Assembly (NCBI GenBank): GCA_019187405.1
Contig: JABAQZ010000014.1
Span: 62,001-126,000, forward strand
Length of the DNA: 64,000 nucleotides
Source of the DNA: Ignavibacteria bacterium
GTDB taxonomy: Bacteria; Bacteroidota; Ignavibacteria; Tepidaquicellales; Tepidaquicellaceae
Reading direction: 5' to 3'
Below are positions 9,205 to 18,781 of the stretch, one piece after another; within the stretch, counting starts at the first letter, position 1; every line of letters begins with the position of its first letter. A program made the position numbers and the translations under genes. The notes below the pieces were generated by a model. The model was not told the origin of the DNA. It did no database searches and worked only from the letters and a program-made list of their open reading frames with translations.

Positions 9205-11166
9205 TTATAAACTATAAACTTTCTTCCAAACAGCAAAATTAAGATAGCGCCAAATGGTAGTAAATCCTGTCTTAAACTGATTTGTAAAAATCTGATCCCA
9301 GTTATCTAATATTTCTTTTGTATTGAAGTATTGATCGAGGTCTTTGGTGAAATAAATTTTTAGGTTGTCTTTAATTGCATTCATCCAGTCATATTCGGGT
9401 GTGGCAAATCCAAGTTTATCCGTTCTCATCCGAATCGGTTCGGGCACTATTCCTTTCATTGATTCTCTTAGCAGATATTTTGACCAACCGTTATGGATTT
9501 TGTAAACTGATGGGATACTGAACACATAATCTATGAGATTTACGTCGTCTGAAAATGGCGTCCGTGCTTCAATGGAAAAGTTCATCGAATTTCTGTCTTC
9601 ATATTTTAACAGCTCCTTAAGACTTGTTCGAGTAAACTGATCAAACAATGCCTGATTTAGATTTGTATGCTCTTCAAACCTTCCTCTTTTTAAATTTTGC
9701 ATGTATTTGCCGTAAAAATTTTTTTCGAGCAGAGTATTTTCTTTGATTTTTAGGTCAAACAATTTTCTTTTTATTCCATCCGGAAGATAAAGTTTAGCAA
9801 AGCTCATCAATATTCCTCTGAAGAAATCAGATTTACCGATTGGTGAGTTTTGTAAATTGTTGAATTCACTCATAAGAGTTTTAAAATCTCCTCTGCCGAT
9901 GAGTTCATTGAAGAATGATCTGTAGAAATATACATAACCCGAAAATAATTCATCGCCTCCCTGACCGTCGAGAAGAACTTTAATGCCGTTTTCCGCAGCA
10001 AGCTTCATTACTCTGAACTGTGAGTATATTGTTGTCGAACCGAACGGCACATCCTGAACATATACCAGAGTCTCAAGGTCTTTCAACAAATCTTCGGATT
10101 CAGGATATGTTTTAAACCATTCGGTTTCAGTTGCATCGACGATCATTGAAGCCCATTTTGATTCATCAATTTTTCTGCCCGGGAAAACCGACGTAAATAC
10201 TTGCTGCCGGTCTCCGACCTGAGAAATGCTGTGGTCTTTTAGAAGAGAGTTTATGACGCACACAATGGATGAACTGTCAACGCCTCCGCTTAGACATGAA
10301 CCGACTTTTACGTCAGATCTTAATCTGATATTTACTGCATTGAAAATCTTTTCTTTAATTTCTTCTATATATTTTTTTGATTTAACCTGTTCATATCTTT
10401 CATAGTCCAATGTATATTTTAAGTTGTAATACTTTCTTTTTTTGAATTCAAAATTATTCAAATTGAGATTAAAAACTACGGATGGCTCGAGTTCAATTAA
10501 TCCTTTAAACAATGTAGTATTTTCATTTGTAAGTCTGCCCAGTGTAAGATAATCAAATAATGCTTCTTCATTAATTTCCCTGTAAATTTGCGGCGCTTTG
10601 ATTAGTGACTTTATTTCCGATGAAAAAATAAAGTACTTTTCATTTTGAAAAAAATAAAACGGCTTAACGCCAAACCTGTCTCTTGAACCGAACAATACAT
10701 TTTTTACAGTATCAAGAATAACAAATGACCACATACCGTTAAGATATTTCAGACAATCTTCACCGTATTCCAAATACATAAAAAGCAAAACTTCAGTATC
10801 AGCTCCTGAAGTAAAACTATATCCTTTTTTTTCCAGTTCGTTTTTTAATTCAATATAATTATATATTTCACCGTTGAATGATAAGAAATATTTTCCGGAT
10901 TTATCTTTAAAAGGCTGATGTCCGGATTCTGAAACATCGATAATGGAAAGTCTCCTGTGCCCCAGATGAACATTGGTTTTTCCTGCGGCTGATAATGATT
11001 CCGAAAGATTATTTCTTTTTACTTCGATAATGTTTTTTGAATTTGAAGAATAGCAGACGTAACCCTCGTCATCGGGTCCTCTGTGAGCAATGGCATCATT
11101 CATTTTTCTCACTATTTCAAAATCAATGTTATCCCGAAAGGATACAATTCCGCAAATTCCGCACAT
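9205..11166 (-). CDS. asnB: Asparagine synthase (glutamine-hydrolysing), glycan-cluster type
   Basis: 653 residues. The N-terminal class II glutaminase domain begins MCGICGIVSF, so Cys2 is the nucleophile after Met removal, and contains AHRGPDDEG and SFNGEIYNY. The C-terminal synthetase domain has the ATP pyrophosphatase loop SGGVDSSS near residue 292. AsnB makes asparagine from aspartate with glutamine as nitrogen donor; paralogues inside polysaccharide clusters often amidate sugar acids or peptide groups on the glycan instead. Position between glycosyltransferase genes, with 1- and 9-bp gaps, favours the latter here, but this is inference. All visible catalytic motifs are intact. Confidence 0.88.
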   Translation of the reverse strand: MCGICGIVSFRDNIDFEIVRKMNDAIAHRGPDDEGYVCYSSNSKNIIEVKRNNLSESLSAAGKTNVHLGHRRLSIIDVSESGHQPFKDKSGKYFLSFNGEIYNYIELKNELEKKGYSFTSGADTEVLLFMYLEYGEDCLKYLNGMWSFVILDTVKNVLFGSRDRFGVKPFYFFQNEKYFIFSSEIKSLIKAPQIYREINEEALFDYLTLGRLTNENTTLFKGLIELEPSVVFNLNLNNFEFKKRKYYNLKYTLDYERYEQVKSKKYIEEIKEKIFNAVNIRLRSDVKVGSCLSGGVDSSSIVCVINSLLKDHSISQVGDRQQVFTSVFPGRKIDESKWASMIVDATETEWFKTYPESEDLLKDLETLVYVQDVPFGSTTIYSQFRVMKLAAENGIKVLLDGQGGDELFSGYVYFYRSFFNELIGRGDFKTLMSEFNNLQNSPIGKSDFFRGILMSFAKLYLPDGIKRKLFDLKIKENTLLEKNFYGKYMQNLKRGRFEEHTNLNQALFDQFTRTSLKELLKYEDRNSMNFSIEARTPFSDDVNLIDYVFSIPSVYKIHNGWSKYLLRESMKGIVPEPIRMRTDKLGFATPEYDWMNAIKDNLKIYFTKDLDQYFNTKEILDNWDQIFTNQFKTGFTTIWRYLNFAVWKKVYSL

Positions 11167-11175
11167 TTTTAAATT

Positions 11176-12306
11176 TTAAATTATTTTATTTACTAAATTG
11201 ATTAAGATATTTTTACTTTTTTCTGAAGACAATTGTCTTGCGTTTAAGTGACAGTTTTTCTTGAACGCTTCTACTTTTTCCTTTGTCAAATCATTTATTT
11301 TACCAGCAATTTCAGCAGGTTCAAATGAATCCGTATGAATACCCAGACCATACTCATCAATGTATTTTGACATTTCGGGAGATGGTCCTGTAATTATTGC
11401 AAGCCGTGATTGAATGTATTCAAAAAATTTATTTGGCAGAGCATAACGATAATTCAGATTTGCATAAGGTAAAATAAACAAGCCGATATCGTAACTGCCG
11501 GAAAAAGTAATTATGTCTTTATAAGCGACGGGGTTTATGATTTTTACTTTATCATTTACGGAAATCATCCGCTTAAGTTTTTCATAGTAATTAATCTCAT
11601 TGGGAATAAGCATCAGATCGAGCAAGAATCTATCATCTAAAAGTCTTGCGGTTTCTATCATAAGTTCGATTTTTCTCGAACTAATTGCCGCCCCATGATG
11701 TATAATTTTGATTTTATCACCAATTGGCGAAGGCTCGATTTCATTATACCCGGCTGCATTAGTTATTACCACCGGCTTTCTTCCGAATTCAGATTCATAT
11801 TCAGAAGCAATACTTTCACATACTGTTGTAATTTCATCAAGCTTTGGGAAATATTTTTTACACTGATGAATTACAAATTTTTTATTCACAAATTTCCAGT
11901 AAAGTTTATCTTCAAATTCTGATGGAGCATATTCATGAAAATCGGCAAGCGTTTTTTTTGTTCCGAATTTTTTGAATGACATAGCCAATGTATCAAAGTC
12001 ATTTGCGATGATCAGATCAAATTCAGTTTTAGAATGCACAGTATCCGTTTTTAAACGTGTATTTAAAACATAATTTTCAGCGGTTTCATAAAAGCCGGAT
12101 AATTTTAAAACACCTATAATCATTTTTGAGATGACATTGCTTTGATGATAATTCAGCCTGATGAATCTATCTGGAGAAACAATGGAATTGCTTACTCCGC
12201 AGCAGTAAACATCAAAATCATCCTTAAGAAACTCGATCTGCCTTAATACTCTGGGGTCGCTGTCCTGATTAGTGGCAGATATTATCAATATTTTTTTCCT
12301 GTCCAT
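11176..12306 (-). CDS. Glycosyltransferase, GT4-like
   Basis: 376 residues from the ATG that gives MDRKKILIISATNQDSDPRV; a five-residue-longer TTG start exists. GT-B fold: the N-terminal acceptor domain has TLADFHEYAP, and the C-terminal donor domain has KIIHHGAAISSRK, then DIGLFILPYANLNYRYALPNKFFEYIQSRLAII, where a Glu of GT4 enzymes would contact the sugar nucleotide. It lacks the full E-x7-E signature, so it is a divergent member. It sits directly upstream of asnB. Substrate unknown; a sugar transfer during surface-glycan assembly on the cytoplasmic face is likely. Confidence 0.75.
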   Translation of the reverse strand: MDRKKILIISATNQDSDPRVLRQIEFLKDDFDVYCCGVSNSIVSPDRFIRLNYHQSNVISKMIIGVLKLSGFYETAENYVLNTRLKTDTVHSKTEFDLIIANDFDTLAMSFKKFGTKKTLADFHEYAPSEFEDKLYWKFVNKKFVIHQCKKYFPKLDEITTVCESIASEYESEFGRKPVVITNAAGYNEIEPSPIGDKIKIIHHGAAISSRKIELMIETARLLDDRFLLDLMLIPNEINYYEKLKRMISVNDKVKIINPVAYKDIITFSGSYDIGLFILPYANLNYRYALPNKFFEYIQSRLAIITGPSPEMSKYIDEYGLGIHTDSFEPAEIAGKINDLTKEKVEAFKKNCHLNARQLSSEKSKNILINLVNKII

Positions 12307-12377
12307 TAAACGGTTATTCAAAATGAGTTAATAACAGGTTTTATACAATGTAATTCAATTTTACCATACTTAATCAT

Positions 12378-13577
12378 TTAATTTTTTTGTTTCTCCTTTA
12401 TAAGCGAATAGTAAAGTGAAATAATATTTTTAGATACAGATTTACATGAAAAATTATCAAGAAAGTAATTTCTGATTTTTTCCCGACTGAAACGGGAAAA
12501 ATTGTTTGTCATATAAACAATTGCTTCGGCAATTTTTTCCGGATTATCTTTCTCAATCATCAATCCGGTATCATCATTTACGAAATCGGAAGGACCTCCG
12601 CAATTCGTGGCAATTACCGGCATGCCGCAAGCCAAAGCCTCGACATATACAATTCCGAAAGATTCAAGTCTGCTTGCAAGAATGAATACGTCACTTTTGC
12701 CAAATAAAGAAATGGCTTCCATTCTGGAAGGGTTTAGTACCAATTTAATTATATTCGATAAATTATTTTTAGAGATAAAATCTTTGATGTATATTTCCAA
12801 TTCACCGCTTCCTGCAATTGTAAACTCAAAGTTATCGGTAATTGCAGATGCAGATTTTATACCTTCCATTAATTCAACAATTCCTTTCTGAGATACAAAA
12901 GAAGCAAGAGTATAGAATTTTATTTTGTCAGGATCAGTTTTTTTCTCGTTTAACCTGAACACATTTTCATTTATCATATTTGGAATTACCACAGGTCTGC
13001 TAAATCCAAAATTATAGATGCTCTCGGATTGAAAAGTACTCGGCGCAGTGATCAGATCTGCATTTTGAAGAGGAAGGCTGATTTTATCGGATATGATTCC
13101 ATTTTCAATATACCTGTCAAAAGGAAACGGACCCATGTGTTCGGTCAATATGTACGGGATGCCGTATTTTTCTTTCAGCTTCATAGCAGAATATCCGGCA
13201 GGGTAAGAAACATGAGCATGCATTAAGTCGATTTTCCCAAAATCCTTTTGAGCTTTTTTAAGATTTGTTTCATGGACATCGGTAATCCTGCCGATTTCTC
13301 CGGCAAGCTTTTCCGTCCATGTTAACACTGGCTGATAATATTCGGTAAAATTATTTTTTAACCTCCTGTATTCAGGTTTTAATTTAAAATATTCATTTAT
13401 CGTTTTAAGTGATTTTTCAGGAGACGATAAACTCAAATAATTTTCAGAGCAGTGCGAAACTGCAAAATTATGTTCAGGGAAAAAATCCGACAAAGCTTCA
13501 GACTGCTCTTTAACAAAGATACCGTCAAGAGGATGCATTTTGTCGGGATACCAGGAAGGAATTATTATCACATTCAT
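12378..13577 (-). CDS. Glycosyltransferase family 4
   Basis: 399 residues, retaining GT-B enzyme. The N-terminus has the typical IPSWYPDKMHPLDGIFVKEQ, with HAHVSYPAGY and LTEHMGPF in the acceptor domain. The donor domain has FVSQKGIVELMEGI and the catalytic E-x7-E region ESFGIVYVEALACGMPVIATN. The ATG overlaps the flippase stop as ATGA, so the two are translationally coupled. Its gene order (flippase, GT4, GT4, asnB, GumK-like) is that of an O-antigen or exopolysaccharide block. Sugar specificity cannot be read from sequence. Confidence 0.88.
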   Translation of the reverse strand: MNVIIIPSWYPDKMHPLDGIFVKEQSEALSDFFPEHNFAVSHCSENYLSLSSPEKSLKTINEYFKLKPEYRRLKNNFTEYYQPVLTWTEKLAGEIGRITDVHETNLKKAQKDFGKIDLMHAHVSYPAGYSAMKLKEKYGIPYILTEHMGPFPFDRYIENGIISDKISLPLQNADLITAPSTFQSESIYNFGFSRPVVIPNMINENVFRLNEKKTDPDKIKFYTLASFVSQKGIVELMEGIKSASAITDNFEFTIAGSGELEIYIKDFISKNNLSNIIKLVLNPSRMEAISLFGKSDVFILASRLESFGIVYVEALACGMPVIATNCGGPSDFVNDDTGLMIEKDNPEKIAEAIVYMTNNFSRFSREKIRNYFLDNFSCKSVSKNIISLYYSLIKEKQKN

Positions 13578-14857
13578 GCAGCAGGAATTTTTTTATCGGA
13601 GTCTAAAGCAAACTTTAACAAAAACAAATTAAAGATTAAAATCTGAATAGTTTCAAGAGCAACGAACATAATAATTCCATTCATAAAATTATCAGTAAGA
13701 TAACCGAAATACAAAGCAAGAGGTCTGTAAATAAAAACAGCTATACTAGTCCAAAGCAGAAATTTCTGTTTTCTCAAAACAATCATGGCATTGCTTGTCG
13801 GCGAACTGATAAGCATGAAATAAGTGAGCAGGCATAGATACTCGCTGATTTTCCCTGCATCAGACCATCTATCGCCGAAAACAAACCGGAAAAGATTCTC
13901 TCCGAAAACAAAGATTAGAATCATGGGAATTAATCCGGCAAAGAATAATAACTTCCATGTTTTTAAAATTGATGGAAGTATTTTCTGATTATTGGAGTAA
14001 GTTTCTGAAATTTTCTGAAATAACACTTGTCCGATTGATGCACCAATTAGTACAGATGGAAGCGTTAGTATTTTATAAGAAAAAGAATAAGATCCTGTTA
14101 CCGATTCAGAAAAGAAAAAGCCAAGTAAAAATATCACTGAATTTATTGAAAGTGTATCAAGCAAAGCGCCGGGAAGGCTAAGCAGGGGAAACTCTCTGAA
14201 TTTATCTGAAATAATTTTAAGTCCGCCGAGATTTGAAACGCAATTTTTGAGCGAGCTCCGGGATTTTCTGATAAGAAAAACAAGCGAAGCTATATTTGAA
14301 AAAATCAGAGCTGCTAAAAGTCCGGAAGTATGATACTTTAAGAATCCGAGTATTAGTGATAAGGAGGAATTTGTTACGGACTGAAAAATACGAACTGCAG
14401 ATATTAACTTATAATTCTTTATTCTATTTAACCAGTAAGTAAATGCCTGAACAATACCAGCTGAGAGGAATACCGGGGCAATAAACCAAAGCCAGAAGCT
14501 TAAGTTATCATTACCAAATAAATGAGAAATATTTTGATTGAAAAGTATAGTAACCACTAATACAATCAAAGAGATTAAGATTACAATAAATACAGATAAC
14601 TTTAATAATAAGGATGCTTCGGAATTTTTTTTAGGGATTAAAATTGCAAGTTCATATCTGAAGCTCCCCATTACCGTAAGAATGCTTATTATAGAAGTGA
14701 AGATAGCAAGTAATCCATAATCTTCCGGCGTATAAAGTCTCGAAAGCACAGGTGACAAAATTACCGAAATTGTCTGGACAATAAAAGCGCCGGTTGCGAG
14801 AACCGAAACATTTTTTACAGACTGACTTTGCAGTATATTTTTGAGAAAGAGATTCAA
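13574..14857 (-). CDS. Wzx-like polysaccharide flippase
   Basis: 427-residue polytopic membrane protein of the MOP/PST superfamily with about 12 hydrophobic segments. The N-terminal portion ILSPVLSRLYTPEDYGLLAIF is the hallmark of polysaccharide-biosynthesis exporters. It would flip undecaprenyl-linked oligosaccharide units across the inner membrane. It is the first gene of the minus-strand glycan cluster. The best start is a TTG just before LFLKNILQSQSV; no in-frame ATG is near. No Wzy polymerase is visible in this cluster, so polymerisation is encoded elsewhere or does not occur. Confidence 0.85.
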   Translation of the reverse strand: MNLFLKNILQSQSVKNVSVLATGAFIVQTISVILSPVLSRLYTPEDYGLLAIFTSIISILTVMGSFRYELAILIPKKNSEASLLLKLSVFIVILISLIVLVVTILFNQNISHLFGNDNLSFWLWFIAPVFLSAGIVQAFTYWLNRIKNYKLISAVRIFQSVTNSSLSLILGFLKYHTSGLLAALIFSNIASLVFLIRKSRSSLKNCVSNLGGLKIISDKFREFPLLSLPGALLDTLSINSVIFLLGFFFSESVTGSYSFSYKILTLPSVLIGASIGQVLFQKISETYSNNQKILPSILKTWKLLFFAGLIPMILIFVFGENLFRFVFGDRWSDAGKISEYLCLLTYFMLISSPTSNAMIVLRKQKFLLWTSIAVFIYRPLALYFGYLTDNFMNGIIMFVALETIQILIFNLFLLKFALDSDKKIPAA

Positions 14858-15001
14858 ATGTTTATATAACCTGACTTAACAGAAGCAATTAGGTCAGAAT
14901 AATTAAATTTACAGTATAATCAGGAGTATAGTAATTTTCGAAATGGTTGATTTGCTTAAAGAAAATTTTTCAATTTACGTTTTAAAATAAATGTAAAGTT
15001 C

Positions 15002-15997
15002 TCATGCATTATTATAATACTTGAGATTAGCATTATAAAACATAAGCTGAATTCTGTATCTGAGATTTTCGATTTCTTTCAAATAATTTTTTTGTCTTGT
15101 TCCAATAGAGTTTTTATACTGATTTTTTCTTAAGGCAAGAATGGTTGCGGTCTTGACATAATTTTTCTGATCAACTCCGATAGGACACCATCCGCTTCTG
15201 TATCTTCGTGTTATGTAGGGTATGAAATTCAGATGCTCCGGAGGTATAAGACCTCTGTTTGATTCATCATGCAGTTCTCTCAATATTGTTTTTCCTTCAA
15301 AGTAAACGGACAGCTGAAATATGGAAAATGTAATAAACAAATAAATAATCAGCAGCAGGAATCCAAATATGGTAGTATTTTCAAAACTAACAAGAAGGTT
15401 CCAACTGAAGTGAAGAAAAACAGCAAGGAAAAATCCAGCGGGATAAAGTATTATTTTAAAAATTGACGGTTTAAATTTTGCAAAACCAATAAATGCGCCG
15501 AAGGTTGCTGTTGCCAGGCAATGCATAACAGCCGAGAATAAAGTTCTAACAAATACAAGCATAAGCCAAGCAACGGGAGTCGTACCATAGGTGAGAAAAT
15601 ACATGAAGTTTTCTGTCATTCCAAACCCAAGTCCGATTGCTCCGCCGAAAACAGCGCCATCAACTCCTCCGTCGAATTTTTTGCTGTAGGACATTAAAAT
15701 GAGGAAAAAACCTTTTGTACTTTCTTCTACAAGAGGCGCGGTAATGACAGCTCCGGAAAGACTTATCAGTTCACCCGCATTATCGTCGGAAATAATTTTG
15801 ATTAACTCATTCAGCGGAATTTGAAAAATAATACTTCCGATAACACCGAGGAAAATAGCTCCCGTGGCGCCCCAGAAAAAATTCAGAAGTATAAGCCAGA
15901 ACGGTTCCCTTTCATACCTGTCGAGAAGCCAGATAATGATAAGGTAAATAAACATAGGGATAACAGCTGCTATGAATGAAGCAAATGCAATAAACAA
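15002..15997 (-). CDS. PrsW-family intramembrane metalloprotease
   Basis: 331 residues with seven to eight membrane segments. The family's putative catalytic motifs are present in order: EESTKGFF (EExxK), GMTENFMYF (second Glu), MHCLATATFG and LHFSWN. PrsW of Bacillus cleaves the anti-sigma factor RsiW; other members belong to the CPBP/Abi protease clan. No anti-sigma or sigma gene is nearby, so the target is unknown. A soluble C-terminal tail of about 90 residues (LNFIPYITRRYRSGWCPIGVD onward) is an addition to the core. Start is TTG. Stands alone between the glycan cluster and the carboxylase genes. Confidence 0.82.
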   Translation of the reverse strand: MFIAFASFIAAVIPMFIYLIIIWLLDRYEREPFWLILLNFFWGATGAIFLGVIGSIIFQIPLNELIKIISDDNAGELISLSGAVITAPLVEESTKGFFLILMSYSKKFDGGVDGAVFGGAIGLGFGMTENFMYFLTYGTTPVAWLMLVFVRTLFSAVMHCLATATFGAFIGFAKFKPSIFKIILYPAGFFLAVFLHFSWNLLVSFENTTIFGFLLLIIYLFITFSIFQLSVYFEGKTILRELHDESNRGLIPPEHLNFIPYITRRYRSGWCPIGVDQKNYVKTATILALRKNQYKNSIGTRQKNYLKEIENLRYRIQLMFYNANLKYYNNA

Positions 15998-16051
15998 TAA
16001 GAATGAAATTTAATTTGCTAAAAATTATATAGTGTTAATGAAAGTCTATTT

Positions 16052-16561
16052 TTACTCAAGCAACAGGAGCAATTCATTTTTCTCTACAGATTTTTTTTCT
16101 GCAACGTTCACTTTTTTAATTACGCAGTCTTTTTTAGCTTTGATCTCATTTTCCATTTTCATTGCTTCGAGGACGAGAAACACATCTCCTTTGTTGACTT
16201 TCTGTCCTTCGGAAACATTAAGTTTTGAAATTATTCCCGGCATTGGGGATACAATTTCTTTTTTATCTTTAACGTCACCTTTGTTGACGGAAAGTTTTTC
16301 AAGAATCAGATCAAGCTCACTTTTTGGAATGACTTTAAAAACTCTGGAGTTAAGATTGATTTCCAAATAACCTTCTTCATCGTTTTCATTTATAGTAAAA
16401 TAGTAGTTTTTATTGTTGAGTCTCAGCATAAGCACATTATCCGCTAAAAATTTGTACTCGAAGTTGTATTCATTTCCGTTAATAAGAGCTTTATCGAAAT
16501 TTAGAATTTCACTTTCCGAAGTAACTCCGGTATCAACCATTGTAATTTGATATTTTTTCAT
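16052..16561 (-). CDS. Biotin carboxyl carrier subunit of an acyl-CoA (or pyruvate/oxaloacetate-type) carboxylase
   Basis: 169 residues. The C-terminal 70 are a biotinyl domain with the biotin-lysine motif EAMKMENE, preceded by SPMPGIISKLNV and a Gly/Lys-rich turn. The N-terminal 90 residues are a beta-rich domain like the BT domain joining carrier and carboxylase subunits in propionyl-CoA carboxylases. It carries carboxybiotin from the biotin carboxylase to a carboxyltransferase. It overlaps the biotin carboxylase stop by four bases, so the pair is co-translated. The carboxyltransferase partner is not in this window. Confidence 0.87.
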   Translation of the reverse strand: MKKYQITMVDTGVTSESEILNFDKALINGNEYNFEYKFLADNVLMLRLNNKNYYFTINENDEEGYLEINLNSRVFKVIPKSELDLILEKLSVNKGDVKDKKEIVSPMPGIISKLNVSEGQKVNKGDVFLVLEAMKMENEIKAKKDCVIKKVNVAEKKSVEKNELLLLLE

Positions 16562-18063
16562 CTGTAATTTTCGACCCTTTTTTTAATCCAGTTGTTTTTT
16601 AAGGTGTTATTTGAATGATTGGTTGAAATTTTCCTGCCATTAGCTTTTTCTTTGAAAAGCATCCCAGCAAGAGAGACAGCAGCAGCAGTATCTTCATCGG
16701 GCTTAGTCAGTTCAGATTCTCTTTTCAGAAATTCATTTTCGATAAACTGAGTATGATAATTACCGTTGATAAATTCTTTACATTCCAGCAAAGACAACAA
16801 AAACGAGATGTTTGTTTTTATTCCAACCAATTTATAATCTCTCAGAGCTCTTTTCATTTTTTCAATTGCTGTTTTTCTGTCTGCTCCATGAGAAAGAAGC
16901 TTTGAAATCATAGGGTCATAATAAACAGAAATTTCATTTCCCTGAACTATGCCGGTATCTTCTCTCATTCCGTTGCTCAGTACATTTTTCATGTAAGTTA
17001 TTTTTCCCGTAGAAGGCATGAAATTGGCTTCTGAATCTTCGGCACAAATTCTGCATTCGATTGAATGACCTTTGAACTCGATATCTTCCTGACGGAATGA
17101 CAATTTTTCGCCTGATGCGATTTTTAGCTGCTCTCTGACAAGATCAAGTCCCGTTCTTAATTCAGTAATCGGATGCTCTACCTGAAGTCTGGTGTTTACT
17201 TCCAGGAAATAGTATTTATTGTTTTTATCAACAATGAACTCAACAGTTCCGGCATTGGAATATCCTGCAGCTTTTACAATTCTTTTTGCGCATTCTCCCA
17301 TTTCGGTTCTTAATTCGGGAGACATAATAACCGAAGGTGTCTCTTCAATTATTTTCTGATGTCGTCTTTGCATAGAGCATTCTCTTTCGCCGAGGTGAAT
17401 AACATTTCCAAATTCGTCCGCAAGAATCTGAAACTCAATATGTCTTGGAGATTCGATATACTTCTCAATAAAAACGCTGTCATCACCGAATGAAGATTTT
17501 GCTTCGCTTTGAGCCATTCTCAGAGAACTTTCAATGTCTTCTTCCTTTCTAACAATTCTCATTCCTTTGCCGCCACCGCCTGCCGAAGCTTTGATTAAAA
17601 CCGGATATCCGATAATTTTGGAAATTTTTTTTATTTCAGAAACATCGGTAAGAGGTTTTTCTGTGCCGGGAACTACCGGAACATTGTTTTTAAGTGCAAG
17701 AGTTTTTGCTTCAGTTTTACTTCCTAACAGGTCGATAGCTTTATAACCGGCGCCGATAAATTTTATTCCGTTTTCTTCGCACATTTTTGCAAAAAAACCT
17801 CTCTCGGATAAAAATCCGTAACCCGGATGAATTCCAGTTGCTCCGGACTTTTTTGCTACTTCAATGATTGTTTCAGCTTTGAGATAACTTTTTGCAGAGG
17901 GTGATTCTCCGATATGATATGCTTCGTCAGCAATTTGAGTAAACAATGAATATTTGTCAAAATCTGAATAAACCGCAACTGTTTTAACACCCATTTCTTT
18001 TGCAGTAGAGATAATTCTCACCGCAATTTCTCCTCTATTGGCTATTAATATTTTCTTAAACAC
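16558..18063 (-). CDS. accC: Biotin carboxylase subunit of an acyl-CoA carboxylase
   Basis: 501 residues, ATP-grasp enzyme carboxylating biotin with bicarbonate and ATP. Seen in order: KKILIANRGEIAVRI (N-terminal domain), KASAGGGGKGMRIV (glycine-rich ATP loop), ESPRHIEFQILAD, ERECSMQRRHQKIIEE, and EVNTRLQVEHPITE (metal and catalytic Arg region). The last 50 residues exceed AccC of fatty-acid synthesis (about 450), as in carboxylases for propionyl-CoA or other acyl-CoAs. Start is GTG. Directly upstream of the carrier gene. The symbol is by family; the physiological substrate is not established. Confidence 0.88.
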   Translation of the reverse strand: MFKKILIANRGEIAVRIISTAKEMGVKTVAVYSDFDKYSLFTQIADEAYHIGESPSAKSYLKAETIIEVAKKSGATGIHPGYGFLSERGFFAKMCEENGIKFIGAGYKAIDLLGSKTEAKTLALKNNVPVVPGTEKPLTDVSEIKKISKIIGYPVLIKASAGGGGKGMRIVRKEEDIESSLRMAQSEAKSSFGDDSVFIEKYIESPRHIEFQILADEFGNVIHLGERECSMQRRHQKIIEETPSVIMSPELRTEMGECAKRIVKAAGYSNAGTVEFIVDKNNKYYFLEVNTRLQVEHPITELRTGLDLVREQLKIASGEKLSFRQEDIEFKGHSIECRICAEDSEANFMPSTGKITYMKNVLSNGMREDTGIVQGNEISVYYDPMISKLLSHGADRKTAIEKMKRALRDYKLVGIKTNISFLLSLLECKEFINGNYHTQFIENEFLKRESELTKPDEDTAAAVSLAGMLFKEKANGRKISTNHSNNTLKNNWIKKRVENYR

Positions 18064-18096
18064 AATGGTAAATTTTATTTATCAAATTTAATAAAC

Positions 18097-18348
18097 ATGC
18101 AATTTTTATTAAAGGAAGATATCGATAACTTTATCAAACATGATAATTATCATAAAACCGAAGAAATAAAATTTTATCAAAGTTTTAGTAACAAATTTAC
18201 CATTAAAAAGCAAAGAGACGAAAATTTGGGACGATTTAAATGTATTCTCAAATTAGATGATAATATCATTTTCCATGAAAAACATTTTAAACATAAATAT
18301 AAATTGAAAGATGAAATTTTGCTTAAATTTCTTAATCGTTCAATTTGA
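18097..18348 (+). CDS. Possible small protein, unrecognised
   Basis: An 83-codon frame from ATG, divergent from accC with 33 bp between starts. Lys and Phe rich, no signal peptide or membrane segment; contains KFTIKKQRDENLGRFKCILKL and IFHEKHFKHKYKLKDEIL, which looks like an alternating beta pattern. It is not a shadow of another gene except for the last few bases, which overlap the convergent VOC gene. I recognise no family. AT-rich spacer DNA can produce such frames by chance, so this is uncertain. Confidence 0.4.
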   Translation: MQFLLKEDIDNFIKHDNYHKTEEIKFYQSFSNKFTIKKQRDENLGRFKCILKLDDNIIFHEKHFKHKYKLKDEILLKFLNRSI

Positions 18349-18747
18349 AGTATCTATGCTAATTTTCATTTCAACCATTACGATTTCATTTCCGTAAAGA
18401 TCAACAAAATGAAAAAACCTGCTGTCTTCTTTTTCGGTAAGTTCTTTTGAAATTTTTATTTCAAGATTTTTTAAATGCTCATAAAAACCGTCAATAGAAT
18501 CCGTATATAAAACCATCATAGGCATTCCACACGTCTGATTTCCGACAAGTTTTTTTTGTTCATCGGTTTCTGCTTTCAGAAACCAAATGCCAGATTTATC
18601 TTTTGCATTCAGACCTACATGAAGAAATCTCTGACCGTTATCAATGAGATCAAAAAACTTTTTGCAGGAAAGGGTTTTTTCATAGAATGCAAAAGCTTCG
18701 TCATAATCATTTACAAGAATTGTTATTCTTCCGAATTCCAAATCCAT
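18340..18747 (-). CDS. VOC-superfamily (glyoxalase/bleomycin-resistance-like) protein
   Basis: 135 residues with two beta-alpha-beta-beta-beta units of the vicinal-oxygen-chelate fold: MDLEFGRITILVNDYDEAFAFYEKTL starts the first, and LVGNQTCGMPMMVLYTDSIDGFYEHLKNL the second. The ending FFHFVDLYGNEIVMVE holds the usual D-x-x-G-N-x-x-x-x-x-E metal position. Such proteins include lyases, dioxygenases and drug-binding proteins; the first-half metal His is not obvious, so catalytic activity is uncertain. Upstream neighbour is a small membrane protein gene on the same strand, 34 bp away. Confidence 0.75.
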   Translation of the reverse strand: MDLEFGRITILVNDYDEAFAFYEKTLSCKKFFDLIDNGQRFLHVGLNAKDKSGIWFLKAETDEQKKLVGNQTCGMPMMVLYTDSIDGFYEHLKNLEIKISKELTEKEDSRFFHFVDLYGNEIVMVEMKISIDTSN

Positions 18748-18781
18748 ACCTCTAAAAATAATTTCAGAAATAATTTATCTA

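Noticed and set aside
9204-9236. Longer TTG-started form of the GumK-like gene
   Set aside because: It would overlap asnB by about 30 bases, while an ATG lies directly after the asnB stop and matches the start of the conserved domain.
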